DNA of 64,000 nt from Myxocyprinus asiaticus. Taxonomy: Eukaryota; Chordata; Actinopteri; Cypriniformes; Catostomidae. Of the stretch, positions 35,601 through 45,970 are shown one piece after another. The notes under the pieces are model-generated. The model searched no databases. It had not been told where the DNA came from and was given only the letters and a program-made list of their open reading frames with translations. Made by a program: the position numbers and the translations under genes. Position 1 is the first letter of the stretch, and every line of letters begins with the position of its first letter. Location: positions 48,065,468 to 48,129,467 of the forward strand of contig NC_059362.1 of the NCBI RefSeq assembly GCF_019703515.2, given 5' to 3'.

Positions 35601-37103
35601 AACTACTAAATGTTCTACACAGAGTTTTTTAACCCTCCTATGGTATTGAAAAAGGGCAACTCCCTTTGGTCAGATGTGTAACCCTTTTTTTTATTATTTG
35701 ATGATGATAATGATTAAAGTTCTTCCTAGAAGAACAATAAAATTCTCCATTTATTTTGGGATTAATTTCTAAATTACCATTCATTTGCATATACAAATAA
35801 GTAAATAAGTGTGTGTGCGTGGTTCTGCATTGTGAGTGTTTTATCGTCTCACCCCTTCATTTTTGAGTGTGTGTTTAGTGTTATGACTGATTTTTCTTTT
35901 TTTTTTTTAACAAATGTAAAAAAAAAAAAGCTCTGTTATAGTCTCACCAGTTCATTTTTGTGTGTAGAAGTGTGTTTGTGTGTAGAAGTGTGTGCGTGTG
36001 TGTGTGGATGTGTATGTTAGTGTGTGTGTGTGTGGATGTGTATGTATGTGTGTTTGTGTGTGAGTGGGTGTGTATTTTTGCACTGAGGATGTTTTAGAGT
36101 CTCACCCTGTAATTTCTGTCTGTTTTTTCTACATTGTGGCTGATTTATTGATTGTATTGACAGATTAAAAAACATTCTCTGTTTTTTGGTCTTTCCCATT
36201 CATTTTCAGTAGTCGGTCAATTTTGACCATGAATACCAAAGGTGTCGCAATTTTATTTTATAAAAAAACAATTATGACCACTTAGACTTATCGAATCAAG
36301 CCATTTTTATTATCTTTTTTTTTTTATGTGTGTGTGTATGTTCAGATGGCAAATGGATGAAAAGTCACCAAGTCTTGTACTGCTCAGATAAAGGAAACCT
36401 TTTTTATTAAATGAGTCAAATTTATTTCGGTCAAAAATGACCGAATACCATAGGAGGGTTAATACTGTATTTCTGATCATCTTTTTTAATCACTGTTAAT
36501 TCTTTGAGGTATTTAGAACTCTTTGTCTCTGGACTGTGACATTAGTTTCAATGAAACTTGAGGTGAATGTTTGACTTGAGTCATTATTTTTTTAGGCTCG
36601 TCAGATGATTGAAGATCTTGAGGAGCGCAGCAGATCTCTGATGGAGAAGAAAAGGGCTTTGACTGAGAAACATTCACATTATCATGCTCTCATCTCACAG
36701 CTTACTGGTACAGAAGACATCAAGTCTTATTCCAATACATTACATATCTGTTTACCTTTCTTGTTGTTTATGTGTATGTGTTGAGATTATAATGCAATAT
36801 AAATGTGTTGCTTTTTCATATGCAGGAACAGCTTTACAACAGAAAACTCCCTCATCACCCCAAACTACACCAGAAACCACTGCATCCAACCAATCAGGTG
36901 AGTACCTTTTTTAATGGCTTTAAACCTCTAAAATAGTTTTTGCAATCAGTAGTATCAACCAGTTTTATCAAACTGTTAAAGCTGTTTTCTGACAATATTT
37001 ACAGTAACATATTCATGTGTTTGTTTGTTGTTTTTTGTCTTTAGTGGCAAATAAACTCTTACGTTTGCCCAGCATAGTGCTGATGTCATTTAACAAGATT
37101 TAG
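13743..37103 (+). CDS. mga: mga, MAX dimerization protein (T-box plus bHLH-zipper), frameshifted
   Basis: MGA is a nuclear repressor that binds T-box sites and pairs with MAX at E-boxes; it scaffolds a PRC1.6-type complex. The 22 coding exons are: 13743-14647, 16976-17459, 17727-17838, 17919-18026, 19881-20000, 20099-20200, 20295-20938, 21142-21379, 21614-21649, 24860-25032, 27471-27626, 27742-27799, 27896-28404, 28526-28775, 28931-29479, 29636-31720, 32482-32576, 32695-32728, 35383-35574, 36596-36707, 36826-36897 and 37045-37103. All junctions are GT-AG and phase-compatible. Exon 16 carries one extra base (mod 3) near 30781, so the literal reading stops at 30799-30801 (about residue 1869). 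Ignoring that base gives about 2363 residues, shorter than human MGA (about 3000). Order: T-box, conserved Cys-rich block, long acidic Ser/Thr/Pro region, bHLH, zipper. The identity is firm; the small exons are less certain individually. Confidence 0.93.
14648..16975. other. mga intron after the T-box exon
   Basis: Non-coding and AT-rich. Its right part is almost entirely the TTAA-flanked element at 15699-16817. The left part (14700-15690) shows no recognisable element or gene. Confidence 0.6.
15699..16817. mobile_element. TTAA-flanked non-autonomous DNA transposon (piggyBac-like)
   Basis: Left terminus TTAACTCTTTGAGCTC, right terminus GAGCTTAAAGGGTTAA. These are imperfect inverted repeats that each include a TTAA, the target of piggyBac-type elements. 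It is about 1.1 kb with no transposase. Part of it (16200-16460, GGCGCCATCTCCTGGTGGTC region) recurs inverted at 19450-19690, showing a family. The superfamily is inferred from the TTAA alone. Confidence 0.65.
16976..20938 (+). CDS. mga: mga coding exons 2-7 (linker and MGA-conserved segments)
   Basis: Six exons: 16976-17459, 17727-17838, 17919-18026, 19881-20000, 20099-20200 and 20295-20938. The first ends with a KPPDVMRPIDVSMQPDLEDV segment leading to LFVSFTAK. Exon 3 carries an eight-serine run from a TCA repeat (17772-17795). Exon 4 encodes the helical stretch NHELMLLEHLKQLKNRQIIH. Exon 6 gives PFVSRTGKTNDPIRIKGWRE and exon 7 starts SSGNHSAFFSDMLDEYLE, both recognisable as MGA-specific. 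Exon 7 also contains GVGRPRKHT, an AT-hook-like GRPRK core at about 20722-20745. Every junction preserves frame. The segment has no known catalytic role and probably makes protein contacts. Confidence 0.85.
17509..17645. repeat. Decayed copy of a common fish MITE
   Basis: The stretch beginning TTCACCCAACAACAAAAATT and passing TACTCCCCATCATGTTGTTT resembles the very common teleost repeat starting TTCACCCAAAAATGAAAATT. Only one side is present. It lies within the intron after mga exon 2. Confidence 0.45.
18190..19718. mobile_element. Non-autonomous DNA transposon interrupted by nested insertions
   Basis: Left end AGGGTGTTTCCACACTTGGT and right end ACCAAGTGTG-type inverse (GGACCCAAGTGTGAAAACACCCT without its last bases) are inverted repeats. 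Both arms carry TGAACCGAGA / GGGTCCTTTTT-type words. Inside lie a foldback element (18609-19258) and an inverted fragment of the TTAA element (19450-19690), giving at least three layers of insertion. No transposase frame survives. Confidence 0.65.
18609..19258. repeat. Foldback MITE, copy 1
   Basis: Starts TTAAAGGGATAGTTCACCCA and folds back onto its right half. Shared words in opposite orientation include GCCATCCCAGATGTGTATGA, GGTCCATGTAATGCAAGTGA, GACTCCAGTGGTTTAATCCA and TGATAGGTGTGGGTGAGAAA. The right terminus is incomplete. The same family is present at 44828-45526. Confidence 0.8.
21142..21649 (+). CDS. mga: mga coding exons 8-9: conserved Cys-rich block
   Basis: Exon 8 (21142-21379, residues about 826-904) encodes WHIYEDDCGNDFCRLGCICN, then HCRRVQCMFGCSCFKH, then KVLLIHPPDVSEM. 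This is the hallmark cysteine-rich segment of MGA proteins: eight cysteines in about 40 residues, spaced like a metal-binding module. The metal role is inference. Exon 9 (21614-21649) is only 36 bases. It is accepted because its phase joins C|CT upstream and G|CG downstream with consensus sites; it is the least certain exon here. The upstream acceptor is CTGTACAG and the exon 8 donor is GTAAGT. Confidence 0.85.
21840..23146. mobile_element. Non-autonomous DNA transposon with GGGATGCAAACTC termini
   Basis: Left end TAGGGATGCAAACTCCTCAC and right end CATGAGTTTGCATCCCTGA are inverted repeats. The interior contains a tandem near-duplicate (GCAGCGGCCA, CGTGCTTGGCATTC, CAGTCCTACCGA, ATCGCTTGAT) at 21970-22110. 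No transposase is seen. The end sequence is hAT-like, but no clear 8-bp duplication was found. Confidence 0.6.
23260..24830. repeat. Probable decayed DNA element in a mga intron
   Basis: ATTTATACT with CCTAGGTGAACAAAG near 23280-23350 is mirrored by TTCACCTAGTGAGTATAAACT near 24801-24821, so the stretch may be bounded by inverted ends. Short open frames inside (for example reverse 24156-24365) show no recognisable domain. Nothing else is supported. Confidence 0.35.
24860..28404 (+). CDS. mga: mga coding exons 10-13
   Basis: Exons 24860-25032, 27471-27626, 27742-27799 and 27896-28404. Exon 10 reads IADPELEDRPEPAPRVTKLW then DSEPIFIP. Exon 11 begins VLEKDKDPVYKYLESKMTCA. Exon 13 contains the conserved block KVLEIISECNWEAHRSLVLK followed by LASTFFIDIYKVQLLSKEFK, and ends FPLISRILPAGYLKADKK then TSVHPGLIK. 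Both blocks look structured and conserved, unlike the low-complexity sequence around them. Two SINEs separate exons 10 and 11. Frame is kept across all four. Confidence 0.87.
25186..25609 (-). mobile_element. tRNA-derived SINE, copy 3, with target duplication
   Basis: Reverse copy of the SINE flanked by a perfect 15-bp duplication GGAGCAACAAGTCTT (25171-25185 and 25610-25624). That proves insertion by target-primed reverse transcription. The T-run at its left end is the retroposon tail on the opposite strand. The tRNA-like head is at the right end (GGGTATCTCAGCGAG on the minus strand). It is near full length and recent enough to keep its duplication. It lies 3' of mga exon 10, inside the intron. 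Confidence 0.88.
25630..26640. other. mga intron, no gene seen
   Basis: No exon-like frame with splice sites. GACAGCGCCACCTAT(G/A)G occurs twice (about 26181 and 26421), with TTGGTATGC also repeated. This suggests a decayed interspersed repeat with two related halves. It was not resolved further. Confidence 0.4.
26690..27103 (-). mobile_element. tRNA-derived SINE, copy 4
   Basis: Reverse copy spanning TCTCCCAATTTGGAATGCCC at the tail to the tRNA-like head near 27100 (GGGGCCTGAGTAGCTCAGTG on the minus strand). Its head differs from the others (TAGCTCAGTGG A-box core). It may be an older or different subfamily sharing the same body. Confidence 0.78.
28526..28775 (+). CDS. mga: mga coding exon 14, first copy of an internal repeat
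   Basis: The acceptor is TTATTTCAG and the donor GTAAGA. It encodes VNDKTYSQAKLLLGEMGALH followed by PANRLAAYVTGRIKPAHQNQ. This block recurs in diverged form in exon 15 (from 29041). The GALHPANRLAAYVTGR part looks like the ancestral conserved sequence. Confidence 0.87.
28931..29479 (+). CDS. mga: mga coding exon 15, second copy of the repeat and Pro-rich tail
   Basis: Codes SQAKLLLGQRETLHPTKR then NGRLKPMDQNQNKS, a diverged duplicate of exon 14. It continues into a proline/threonine-rich stretch ending with a hydrophobic conserved-looking patch (NLCQFNGQTIQLVPIPAPLP). The acceptor is CTGTGTTTAG and the donor GTTAGT. The frame is open throughout. Confidence 0.87.
29636..31720 (+). CDS. mga: mga coding exon 16, large acidic exon carrying a frameshift
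   Basis: At 2085 bases this is the largest exon. From 29636 the frame reads STQQKPQTAPGLPQSIPQEA and a conserved KMLPFNAPKILSVTGNTSFT stretch, then an acidic Ser/Asn/Pro region. At about 30781 that frame runs into TGA (30799-30801), while the next frame is open from 30782 to the donor at 31721 with the same composition. Phase arithmetic agrees: the exon should leave remainder 2, but its length is divisible by 3, so there is one surplus base. Five psi-K-x-E motifs (IKSE, IKTE, LKIE, IKSE, LKVE) sit between 30240 and 31100 on both sides of the break. The open downstream frame and intact later exons suggest a sequencing error or a very young mutation. Confidence 0.88.
31824..32431. mobile_element. 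Non-autonomous DNA transposon with ACGTTTACATG ends
   Basis: Left TGACCACGTTTACATGCACT and right GTCCATGTAAACGTAGTTA are inverted termini. The words TCATGTAAAC and ATGTAAACGGGAA recur inside, giving a partly palindromic structure of about 600 bp. No coding region. It lies between mga exons 16 and 17. Confidence 0.65.
32482..32728 (+). CDS. mga: mga coding exons 17-18
   Basis: Exon 17 (32482-32576) encodes NEWYSDKDIDIERFEENDEK followed by TNVCRLRTKARR. Exon 18 (32695-32728, only 34 bases) adds KAKKAALHRWP. Both have consensus sites (TTTTTCTAG, TCTTCAG, GTAAGA, GTAAGT) and compatible phases. The basic KARRKAKKAA cluster is a plausible nuclear-localisation signal directly ahead of the bHLH. Confidence 0.82.
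32729..35382. other. mga intron before the bHLH exon
   Basis: Contains a short CA repeat (about 33089-33112) and another at 34373-34388. A possible inverted pair TACACTACGCGACT (32812) and AGTCGTGTAGTGT (33957) might bound a decayed element. The 34765-35347 MITE is listed separately. No exon-like sequence was found. Confidence 0.45.
34765..35347. mobile_element. MITE with GGCTACGT ends abutting the bHLH exon
   Basis: Left TAAGGCTACGTACATAC and right AATGTGGACGTAGCCTCA are inverted termini. Inside, CGTCCACAC / GTGTGGACG and CGAAAACG words repeat in both orientations. It ends only 35 bases before the first base of mga exon 19, so the branch region of that exon may be transposon-derived. Confidence 0.65.
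35383..35574 (+). CDS. mga: mga coding exon 19: basic region, helix 1 and loop
   Basis: Encodes residues about 2220-2283 (frame-corrected). The bHLH begins at H26 of the exon (HTARKRKHQVEL), helix 1 runs QQCFDSLKMTLNV, and helix 2 starts after the loop (VKINDQDILNQ). Against canonical bHLHZ basic regions (H-x3-E-x3-R), the His is kept (CAT at 35458). The Glu position is Lys (AAA at 35470) and the last Arg is Gln (CAG at 35482). The acceptor is TTGCCCTTCAG and the donor GTGGGT. The exon boundary inside helix 2 matches the phase of exon 20. Confidence 0.86.
35629..36462. mobile_element. TTAA-flanked element splitting the bHLH-coding region
   Basis: Ends are TTAACCCTCCTATGGTATT and AATACCATAGGAGGGTTAA, perfect inverted repeats each including TTAA, as in piggyBac-type insertions. 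The interior has TG-rich repeats (about 35945-36065) and words such as GTCTCACC and TTTTTGTG. No transposase. It sits in the intron between the helix 1 and helix 2/zipper exons. Confidence 0.75.
36596..36707 (+). CDS. mga: mga coding exon 20: helix 2 and leucine zipper
   Basis: Encodes ARQMIEDLEERSRSLMEK followed by KRALTEKHSHYHALISQL. Heptad positions carry L, L, L, Y, L, a near-complete zipper continuous with helix 2. This is the surface expected to pair with MAX. The acceptor is ATTTTTTTAG and the donor GTACAG. Confidence 0.87.
36826..37103 (+). CDS. mga: mga coding exons 21-22: C-terminal tail and stop
   Basis: Exon 21 (36826-36897) gives a Gln/Thr/Pro tail. Exon 22 (37045-37103) encodes VANKLLRLPSIVLMSFNKI then TAG at 37101. 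Acceptors are CATATGCAG and TGTCTTTAG. The short hydrophobic C-terminus looks conserved. Phases are consistent with exon 20. Confidence 0.82.
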
Positions 37104-37790
37104 GACCCTGTCGGCAGGATGTGACTGGAACTTCATGATCTCAGGACTCCAACAAAGACAAGCAGCTTTATAAAGAGTGACATCTGAAAGAGCAGCACTT
37201 CTGAAATGGAAAATGGAAAACAGTGCCTTATAAAGTGAGATGTGCTCTTCAAAGAGTCCTCATTTAATGCTGATGTAATTCACACAGAGAATACCACAGT
37301 GAAAAAGACAGAATTATGTATACTGCAGTATTCTGGAGCATTACCAGAGTAATATCCCCAATGTTGCCTAAATTGTGGGATAGAAATACTTTTGATTTGC
37401 TGTTGGTGATGGTCACAATTCTCAGTTTTTCATCTTGTCTTTACGTTTCAGTTAAAAGGAAAGCATTACACTACGTCTGAACATAGATTTACAACAGTAA
37501 TGAGAGGTTTTCGTAAAAATAATGTATTAATATTACTCAGGATATGACTTGATTATGACCTCATAAACCCCACATTGGGGCAATATGCTATGGCTTCTTG
37601 TTTATTAGTAACATTATTGTACAAATGAAATTAATTACAGATTTATTTTCATTTCGTTTTTAATCATGGTCATATTTTGCAATGCTTCTGTGTAATTTAG
37701 GATCACTGAATTAATACTAAAGAAATCCTAACTTGCATTAACTTTCTCATGCTCGTAAATAAAGAGGAATGTAACAAAAATATCTAGATT
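37104..37790 (+). other. mga: mga 3' UTR with polyadenylation signal
   Basis: AT-rich non-coding sequence follows the stop. A canonical AATAAA at 37758-37763, followed by GTAACAAAAATATC, is the best candidate for cleavage around 37780. Its position about 650 bases after the stop is plausible. No other strong signal lies closer. Confidence 0.6.
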
Positions 37791-38103
37791 ATTTTTCTGT
37801 GCATTAATATTGTACAGTTTTATGAGTTAAGTGGATATTGTTAATAATGTTACTAATTATTTTGATTTTTTCATTCAATCCACTTTTATGTCCTGATGTT
37901 ATAGTTTATTGAAAAACACTGGCCTCGAGCTACTGTTTTGAGGTGTCTTTTGTTTATATATGTATAATGTTCTTTGGGGCATACCTAATAATTGTAGTAT
38001 TGTTCCTCAGCTAATGAAGTATTTAAATGTTTCAATCTGAACTTGTACAGTATGAGGTGTCGAATGTGAGAAAACATGCTACAAAAAATGTGAAGTTTAC
38101 CTT

Positions 38104-38135
<32 letters not shown>
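38104..38135. repeat. TA microsatellite at a Tc1 insertion
   Basis: Alternating TA directly preceding the Tc1 left end. Tc1 elements target TA, so it probably served as the landing site. Confidence 0.85.
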
Positions 38136-39720
<1,585 letters not shown>

Positions 39721-39729
39721 ATGTGTGCT

Positions 39730-42290
39730 TTAAGGTGTTTGTTATTATTTATTTAATCAGAGACAGTACACATTAAGAAACAAAATATCAATGTAAAATG
39801 TGTCAGAATTAGCCAAGATGGCTGAGTTTCATCTGTAGTGAGCAGTTTGATGTTAAAAAAGGAGAAAGAAGGAAAAGAGAGAAAAAACACAATCACATAA
39901 AAACAAATTTCAATTAATAAAAAACTAAATATTACACTAAACACCTATAAATGTTGACAGTTTTTATTTGACATCAACCAAATGTTTAATTGTTTAGAGA
40001 AACCAACATGATTAGTTTGATGTTTTAATTCTATTGGAAGTCTATTCCAGTCATGGGTTCCTCTAAAAGCAAAGGATGATTGACTAAACATTAGTGTTAT
40101 AATCACCCTTTGTACCAGCTCTTGTGTACCTTCCTGTTGTTTTATTAATGTACTCCTTGAATATGAGTGGAGCAAAACCATTCAGAATCTTAAAAACCAA
40201 CACAAAATCAGCAAATCTTAACAGATGCTCCCAGCACAAAAAAGAATACTTAATTAAAATACCACAGTGATGGAAACTATTTGACTTTATAGTCTAATAC
40301 CTTAAGAGCTTGCTTATAGACAGTTTCAACAGGCTTAAGAATGGACATGTTTGTGTCCAAGTAGTCATGTAATATGTAATATGTGGAAGAAGAATCATAG
40401 CACTCATGAATAACACTGCTGCATCTTTAGTCAAGCTGTTTCTAATTAATCTAAAGTTGGCTAGATTGACTTCCACTGTATTCACTTCTTCACATGTTTT
40501 TTAAAAGAAAGCTGAGAATCAATTATTATTACTAAATATTTCAATTCTTTGACTGTATCAAGCTTCTGTTCCTGGACATATACTTCCGGCAGAATTTGCT
40601 CTTTTTGTAAAAAAAAATAAATTCTGTTTTCTTGACATTGATGTGCAAACATGATTTGGTAAACCATTTTGAAACCTGAACAATTGCAGAAGATCATCTC
40701 TGTGCAGCCCGTTGCTTATTGCATGAACATAAATAACAGCATCATCAGAATACATTTGGCAGGTAACATCCGAAAGGACAAACATTTGGAAGATCATTAA
40801 CATATAAACTGAACAACAACGGCCCTAAAATAGACCCCTGCGGGACTCCAACATTATAATCTAAATATTCAGATGTTATGTTGCACACTCTTACACACTG
40901 TTTCCTATTCTCTAGGTAAGATTTAAACCACTTGATAGCACCAACTGAAAAATGAAAATTTGTTAGCCTAGCAAGTCAAATATCCTGATTTACAGTGTCA
41001 AATGCTTTTTTGAAAATCAAGAACAATAGCACCAACTGCTCCATCTTTGCTTGAATGTTTTCCAACAGAAAACCGTTTGCAGTTTCACTGTTTATTCTGA
41101 AACCAGACTGCATGAGATGAAGAGAAACAGGACTGTTATTAAGATGTAAAACTAATTGTTCTACTACACATTTCTCAGCAACTTTAGACATGACTGGAAG
41201 AATGCTTATCGGTCTATAATTAATAATGTCTGCATGATTTCCAGATTTATACATCAGTGTGACTACTCCATATTTCCATCCAGTGGGAAAACTTCCATGC
41301 ATTATTGAGAGGTTGATAACGGGTTAAAGGTCATTTAACACCTCAGACACCTCCTTATGACTGAACATTATTCTCTAAATTAAAACACTGAGTCTGTGGA
41401 CAGAAAGACTTTGTGAGAGCATTAATCCACAAAATAATTATTAAAAATATCTGCTATCACACCATGATCATTCCAGCTCAAGTTCTATATCTCTCACTGG
41501 CTTTTTATCATTTCCTATTTGGTTTCTCAGATTTTCCCATATTGATTTTACATTCCCTCTTCCTTCATCTAGTAATTTAACATTTCGCTTTTCTGATTTC
41601 ACTTATTACTTTATTCCTTATTAAAGTGTTGCTTTTCATGTTCCCTTATAGATTTAAGAAACTGCTTCAATGCATTATCTCTTTGTTTCATGAGAAACCA
41701 AACATTCTCCATTTTTCTTCCTAGTTTAATTTCTAATTTGTCTCATGAAGCTGTTAATAATATTTTGAATCGTATTCATAAGAACATTGGCATCCATTTC
41801 AGTATAATATGTCCAATTTATATAATCTAATGCCTTTCTCAAATTATTGACCTCACCTTTTGGTATTTTGAAATGATCAGATATTCGATTAATAAAAACA
41901 TTTTCTTTGTCAATTTCTTTGCTATAAGTGTCAGATTATGACCAGACAGCCCTGTCATCATATTGAAACATTACATGATCAGGTTATCACTAAAAATCAG
42001 ATCGATTTGTGTTTCAGAAGATCTGCAAGCTGCGTCAAATCAAAACTGCTATTTATATTTTTTATGTTTTTCCTATAAATTTGATCAAACAATTAATGTT
42101 TAGATCGCCAAGTAAGATCACAAGCCTTAAGAAGTTTATATAATTTATCATAAAGATCATTATATGAAGGTGTTCGATAAATACAATAATTCTAGACATT
42201 TGTGGTGAGAGGGAAACATTTATTCATAAACCATCTGATATTGTCCTTAACATAAAACTTTATACCCTCACCCCTACTCATGAATCTATA
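39730..42290 (-). mobile_element. Decayed non-LTR retrotransposon
   Basis: On the minus strand, an endonuclease remnant (ILLGDLNIN region near 42090) is followed by reverse-transcriptase pieces in several frames: YRPISILPVMSKVAEKCVV with LHLMQSGFR (41302-40976), FKKAFDT, a VPQGSILGPLLF-like block near 40850, and YSDDAVIYV (the YxDD box, about 40740). The C-terminal segment FAFRGTHDWNRLPIEL is at 39945-40181. Many stops and shifts mean it is dead. It is clearly not the L1 type seen at 1-750; the clade (CR1/L2/Rex1-like) is uncertain. Confidence 0.8.
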
Positions 42291-42699
42291 TTAATATTAT
42301 AACCAGAAACATGTAACATTGCTGATGGTGAAGTGTTAAACATGTTGATGACAAACATAAACAATCAAAATTTGAATTTGAAGATGTTTCATTTGTCAGC
42401 TACAAAAACGGTCCAAATTTACCTCGATTATCATTTTTAAACTTTATTATTATTTTTTTTACAAATTTTCCATGTTTATTCATTTATTATTTCATGTTAA
42501 AAAAATAAATGTGAATCGTACAAATAAATCTAGATATAGAATTTCTATGAAACATTAAAAAAAAAATGATTGAAGATTTTTCTTCATGTTCACCACAGTT
42601 TAGATCAATGTCAGTAGTGTAACAAAAGGTTACATTGGCTTAGATGTGTATATATACTGTATATATGAAACATACTCATGAATATGTAAACAGGCTGAA

Positions 42700-42855
42700 C
42701 GTCATCAGACACAAGGACCAATCAGATTGATGGATACGTTTATAAGCTGGAGTTCACAGAGTTGATTCAATCACATCTGATCGAGTGTCTCGTCACTTTA
42801 CTGCAGTATTTACTGTGTTTAACACTTATATTCGTGAATTAAATGTTGAAGGATT
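42700..42855 (+). promoter_or_regulatory. mapkbp1: Candidate mapkbp1 core promoter and 5' UTR
   Basis: A CCAAT box (42718-42722, in GGACCAATCAG) and a TATA-like TTTATAAG (about 42739-42746) lie about 115-140 bases before the ATG, which would place transcription near 42770. Sequence and spacing are suggestive only. The reverse-strand LINE ends about 400 bases upstream. Confidence 0.4.
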
Positions 42856-43333
42856 ATGGAGGGTTCAACTATTAAAAGTCGGATTAAAAGTCTTCTGCGC
42901 TCGCCTTCAATTAAACTGAGGAAGAATCGATGTCGAATGAACGAGAATCTGTCCAGTAAGGTAAATCAAGTCAATAAAACTCTCTTTACCTGCTCGTCTG
43001 TATTGATCATTACTGTTCACACACTGTTAGTTGTGACTGTTGTGTGTAATCTGATGTTTGTCGCTGGGAACAGTTTTGTATCTTTTTTTGTATCAATCTT
43101 TGTAATTATCAATCAAAACAGTAACTGTTACAGTATTATTGTTGGTGATTTTCATTAGTTTGTCTTAGTTATAATTTAGATTGTCTTGCTAATTTATTTT
43201 ATGTAACAATTATGTTGTGTTGATGTTGTTGTTGTTTTTAGAAGTTGTGCATTTAGTTCATGTTGTTCTTTCCAGCAGACAGATGATCTTGTCAGTGTGT
43301 CTAGTATTGTAACCTCAATCCTTTTATTCATTG

Positions 43334-43372
<39 letters not shown>

Positions 43373-45970
43373 CACACTTGTGCACAAACACACACATATA
43401 CACTACACATATACACAAACACACACATATACACAAACTCACTCACTCACTCACTCACTCACTCACTCACTCACACACACACACACAGAAACTCACACAA
43501 ACAAACACACACACACTCACTCTCTTTCTCTCACTCACACAAACACACACACACACACACACACAGAAACTCACACAAACAAACACACACACACTCACTC
43601 TCTCTCATTCACACAAACACACACATATACACTACACATACACAGAAACTCACACACACACACACACTCAAACAAACACACACATATACACTACACACTC
43701 ACACAAACACACACACTCTCTCACTCATACAAACACACAAACTTGCACACACACAGAAACACACTTGCATACACAGTACACACTCACACAAACACACACA
43801 TACACTACACGTACACACAAACACACTTGCGCACACACTTGCACACACACAAACACACACACTCTCTCTCACTCACACAAACACACACACAGAAACACAC
43901 TTGCGCGCACACACACACACTACACACTCACACAAACACACACATATACACTACACGTACACACACACACACTATGTACAGTCTAGTCAGTATGTTTTGG
44001 ATTAATTCTGGTGTTTGTCTTCCTGTCACACATCCACAACACCAGCAGTATATGAACACCTGAAGAACACCGATGTCTTTAGTTTGCACATGTAATGTTT
44101 CGAAGTACTCAATATAATATTGACTGATGAAAATAAACACATCAGCACAATCTTTCTCTTGTGTTTACTCTGTGCTCGTGTTATCAGATGACCAGTGGAA
44201 GATCTCTAGTTCAGAACTCACTATCTTTATGGACATTATTTCCCACTATATGCACCAAGATTATGGAACATGTTACCCAGAGAAATTAGTCTAAAAAAAC
44301 TTACATTTATTCATTATTATTATTTATTTTTTTACAGGAGATATTTCACTTATTTATTTCCATCATTAACTCTTATTATACTTTATATTGTTGTGTCATG
44401 TGTTGATGTATATGGTTTGTATTTTGCTTTTACTTTTTAAAGTGCCTTGACAACAATCCTTTAAAGGCGCACTATGAAAATTGATGTTCTGTTTTCCATG
44501 AATTTTGATTTCTGTCTTTGCTGTTCGTCCTGTTACATGAACTGTTCTTGTGAATGTGTCTCTTCTCAGGTGACGTTAGAGAGAGTTCTGGGTATCACGA
44601 CTGCAGGAACCAGCGGTTTAACATGTGACCCAAACTCTGGGACAGTGGCGTATCCAGCCGGGTGAGTTCAGGTGTAAAAACATTAAATGTTTGGGCCTAT
44701 GCTTGCATAAAAAGGCCACTAAATGTAGGCGTACATTTTTAAAGAATACAAAGGTAATCTGAACATTTTGTGAAGCTAAGTTCTGCATCAGTGTACAAGT
44801 GTTTCTAATAGATATGTTGATGATGGCCTTAAAGGGACAGTTCATCAAAAATGAAAATTCTGTCATCATTTACTCACCCTCATGCCATCCCAGATGTGTA
44901 TGACTTTCTTTCTTCTGATGAACACAAATGAAGGTTTTTAGAAGAATAGTTCAGTTCTGTAGGTCCGTACAATGCAAGTGAATGGGTGCCAATATTTTCA
45001 AGCTCCAAAAAGCACATAAAAGCAGCATAATAGTAATCCATAAGACTCCAGTGGTTTAATCCATGTCTTCTGAAGTGATATGATAGGTGTGAGTGAAAAA
45101 CAGATCAATATTTAAGTCCTTTTTCACTATAAATCCCCCCCATCCAGTAGGTGCCGATATGCATGAAGAATGTGAATCACCAAAAACAAGAAAAGAAGAA
45201 TGTGAAAGTGGAGATTTATAGTAAAAAAAAAAAAAAAGGTCTTAAATATTGATCTGTTTTTCACCCACACCTATCGTATCACTTCAGAAGACATGGATTA
45301 AACCACTGGAGTCGTCTGGATAACTTTTGCTGCTTTTATGTGCTTTTGGGAGCTTCAAAGTTCTGGTCACCATTCACTTGCATTGTATGGACCTACAGAG
45401 CTGAAATATTCTTGTAAAAAATCTTCATTTGTGTTCAGCAGAAGAAAGAAAGGCACACATCTGAGATGGCATGAGGATGAGTAAATGATGAGAGAATTTT
45501 CATTTTTGGCTGAACTGTCCCTTTAAAAGGAACGCAGCTCTTCAGATCAACGAGAGATCTCGGTTCATTACAGCTTTTTCCCATGAGTATTAGGAAGATT
45601 AAGCAGCTTTTAGTAAAAATGCACTGATTAGTTCAGACTTTTGCACTGTTCATGGACTTATAGACCCGTATGTGGAGTAAATAGAGTGATTCTCACTGTT
45701 TGTTCCTGTGTGTCATTCAGGTGTGTCGTTGTGTTACTGAATCCAGCAAAAAACAGACAACAGCACCTCATCAACTCATCCAGGTGAACAATCACACACA
45801 ATATCATAATATCAGATAATAATCATTTTTAGTCTCCCAGAGGACATCCATATTATAGTGCTTTGTGTTGCATGTTTTTCTGATGTCACATGTTGTGAAT
45901 CATCTCCTTTAGAAAAACTATCAGCACATTGTCGTTCTCCTCCGATGGCAAATATCTCGTCACAGGAGAG
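42856..45970 (+). CDS. mapkbp1: mapkbp1 exons 1-4: N-terminus and first WD40 strand set
   Basis: Exon 1 encodes a basic, Ser-rich leader ([18 protein letters not shown]). Exon 2 gives [20 protein letters not shown] and ends VAYPAG. Exon 3 reads [20 protein letters not shown]. Exon 4 reads [19 protein letters not shown], the classic start of a WD40 blade. The donor after exon 4 (GAG then GTGAGAG) is strong. The expected next residues (a blade-closing RVWD-type strand) do not appear anywhere before 57283. Confidence 0.9.

Noticed and set aside
43297..44063. His/Thr-rich frames of more than 220 codons
   Set aside because: Translations of the CA microsatellite in mapkbp1 intron 1.
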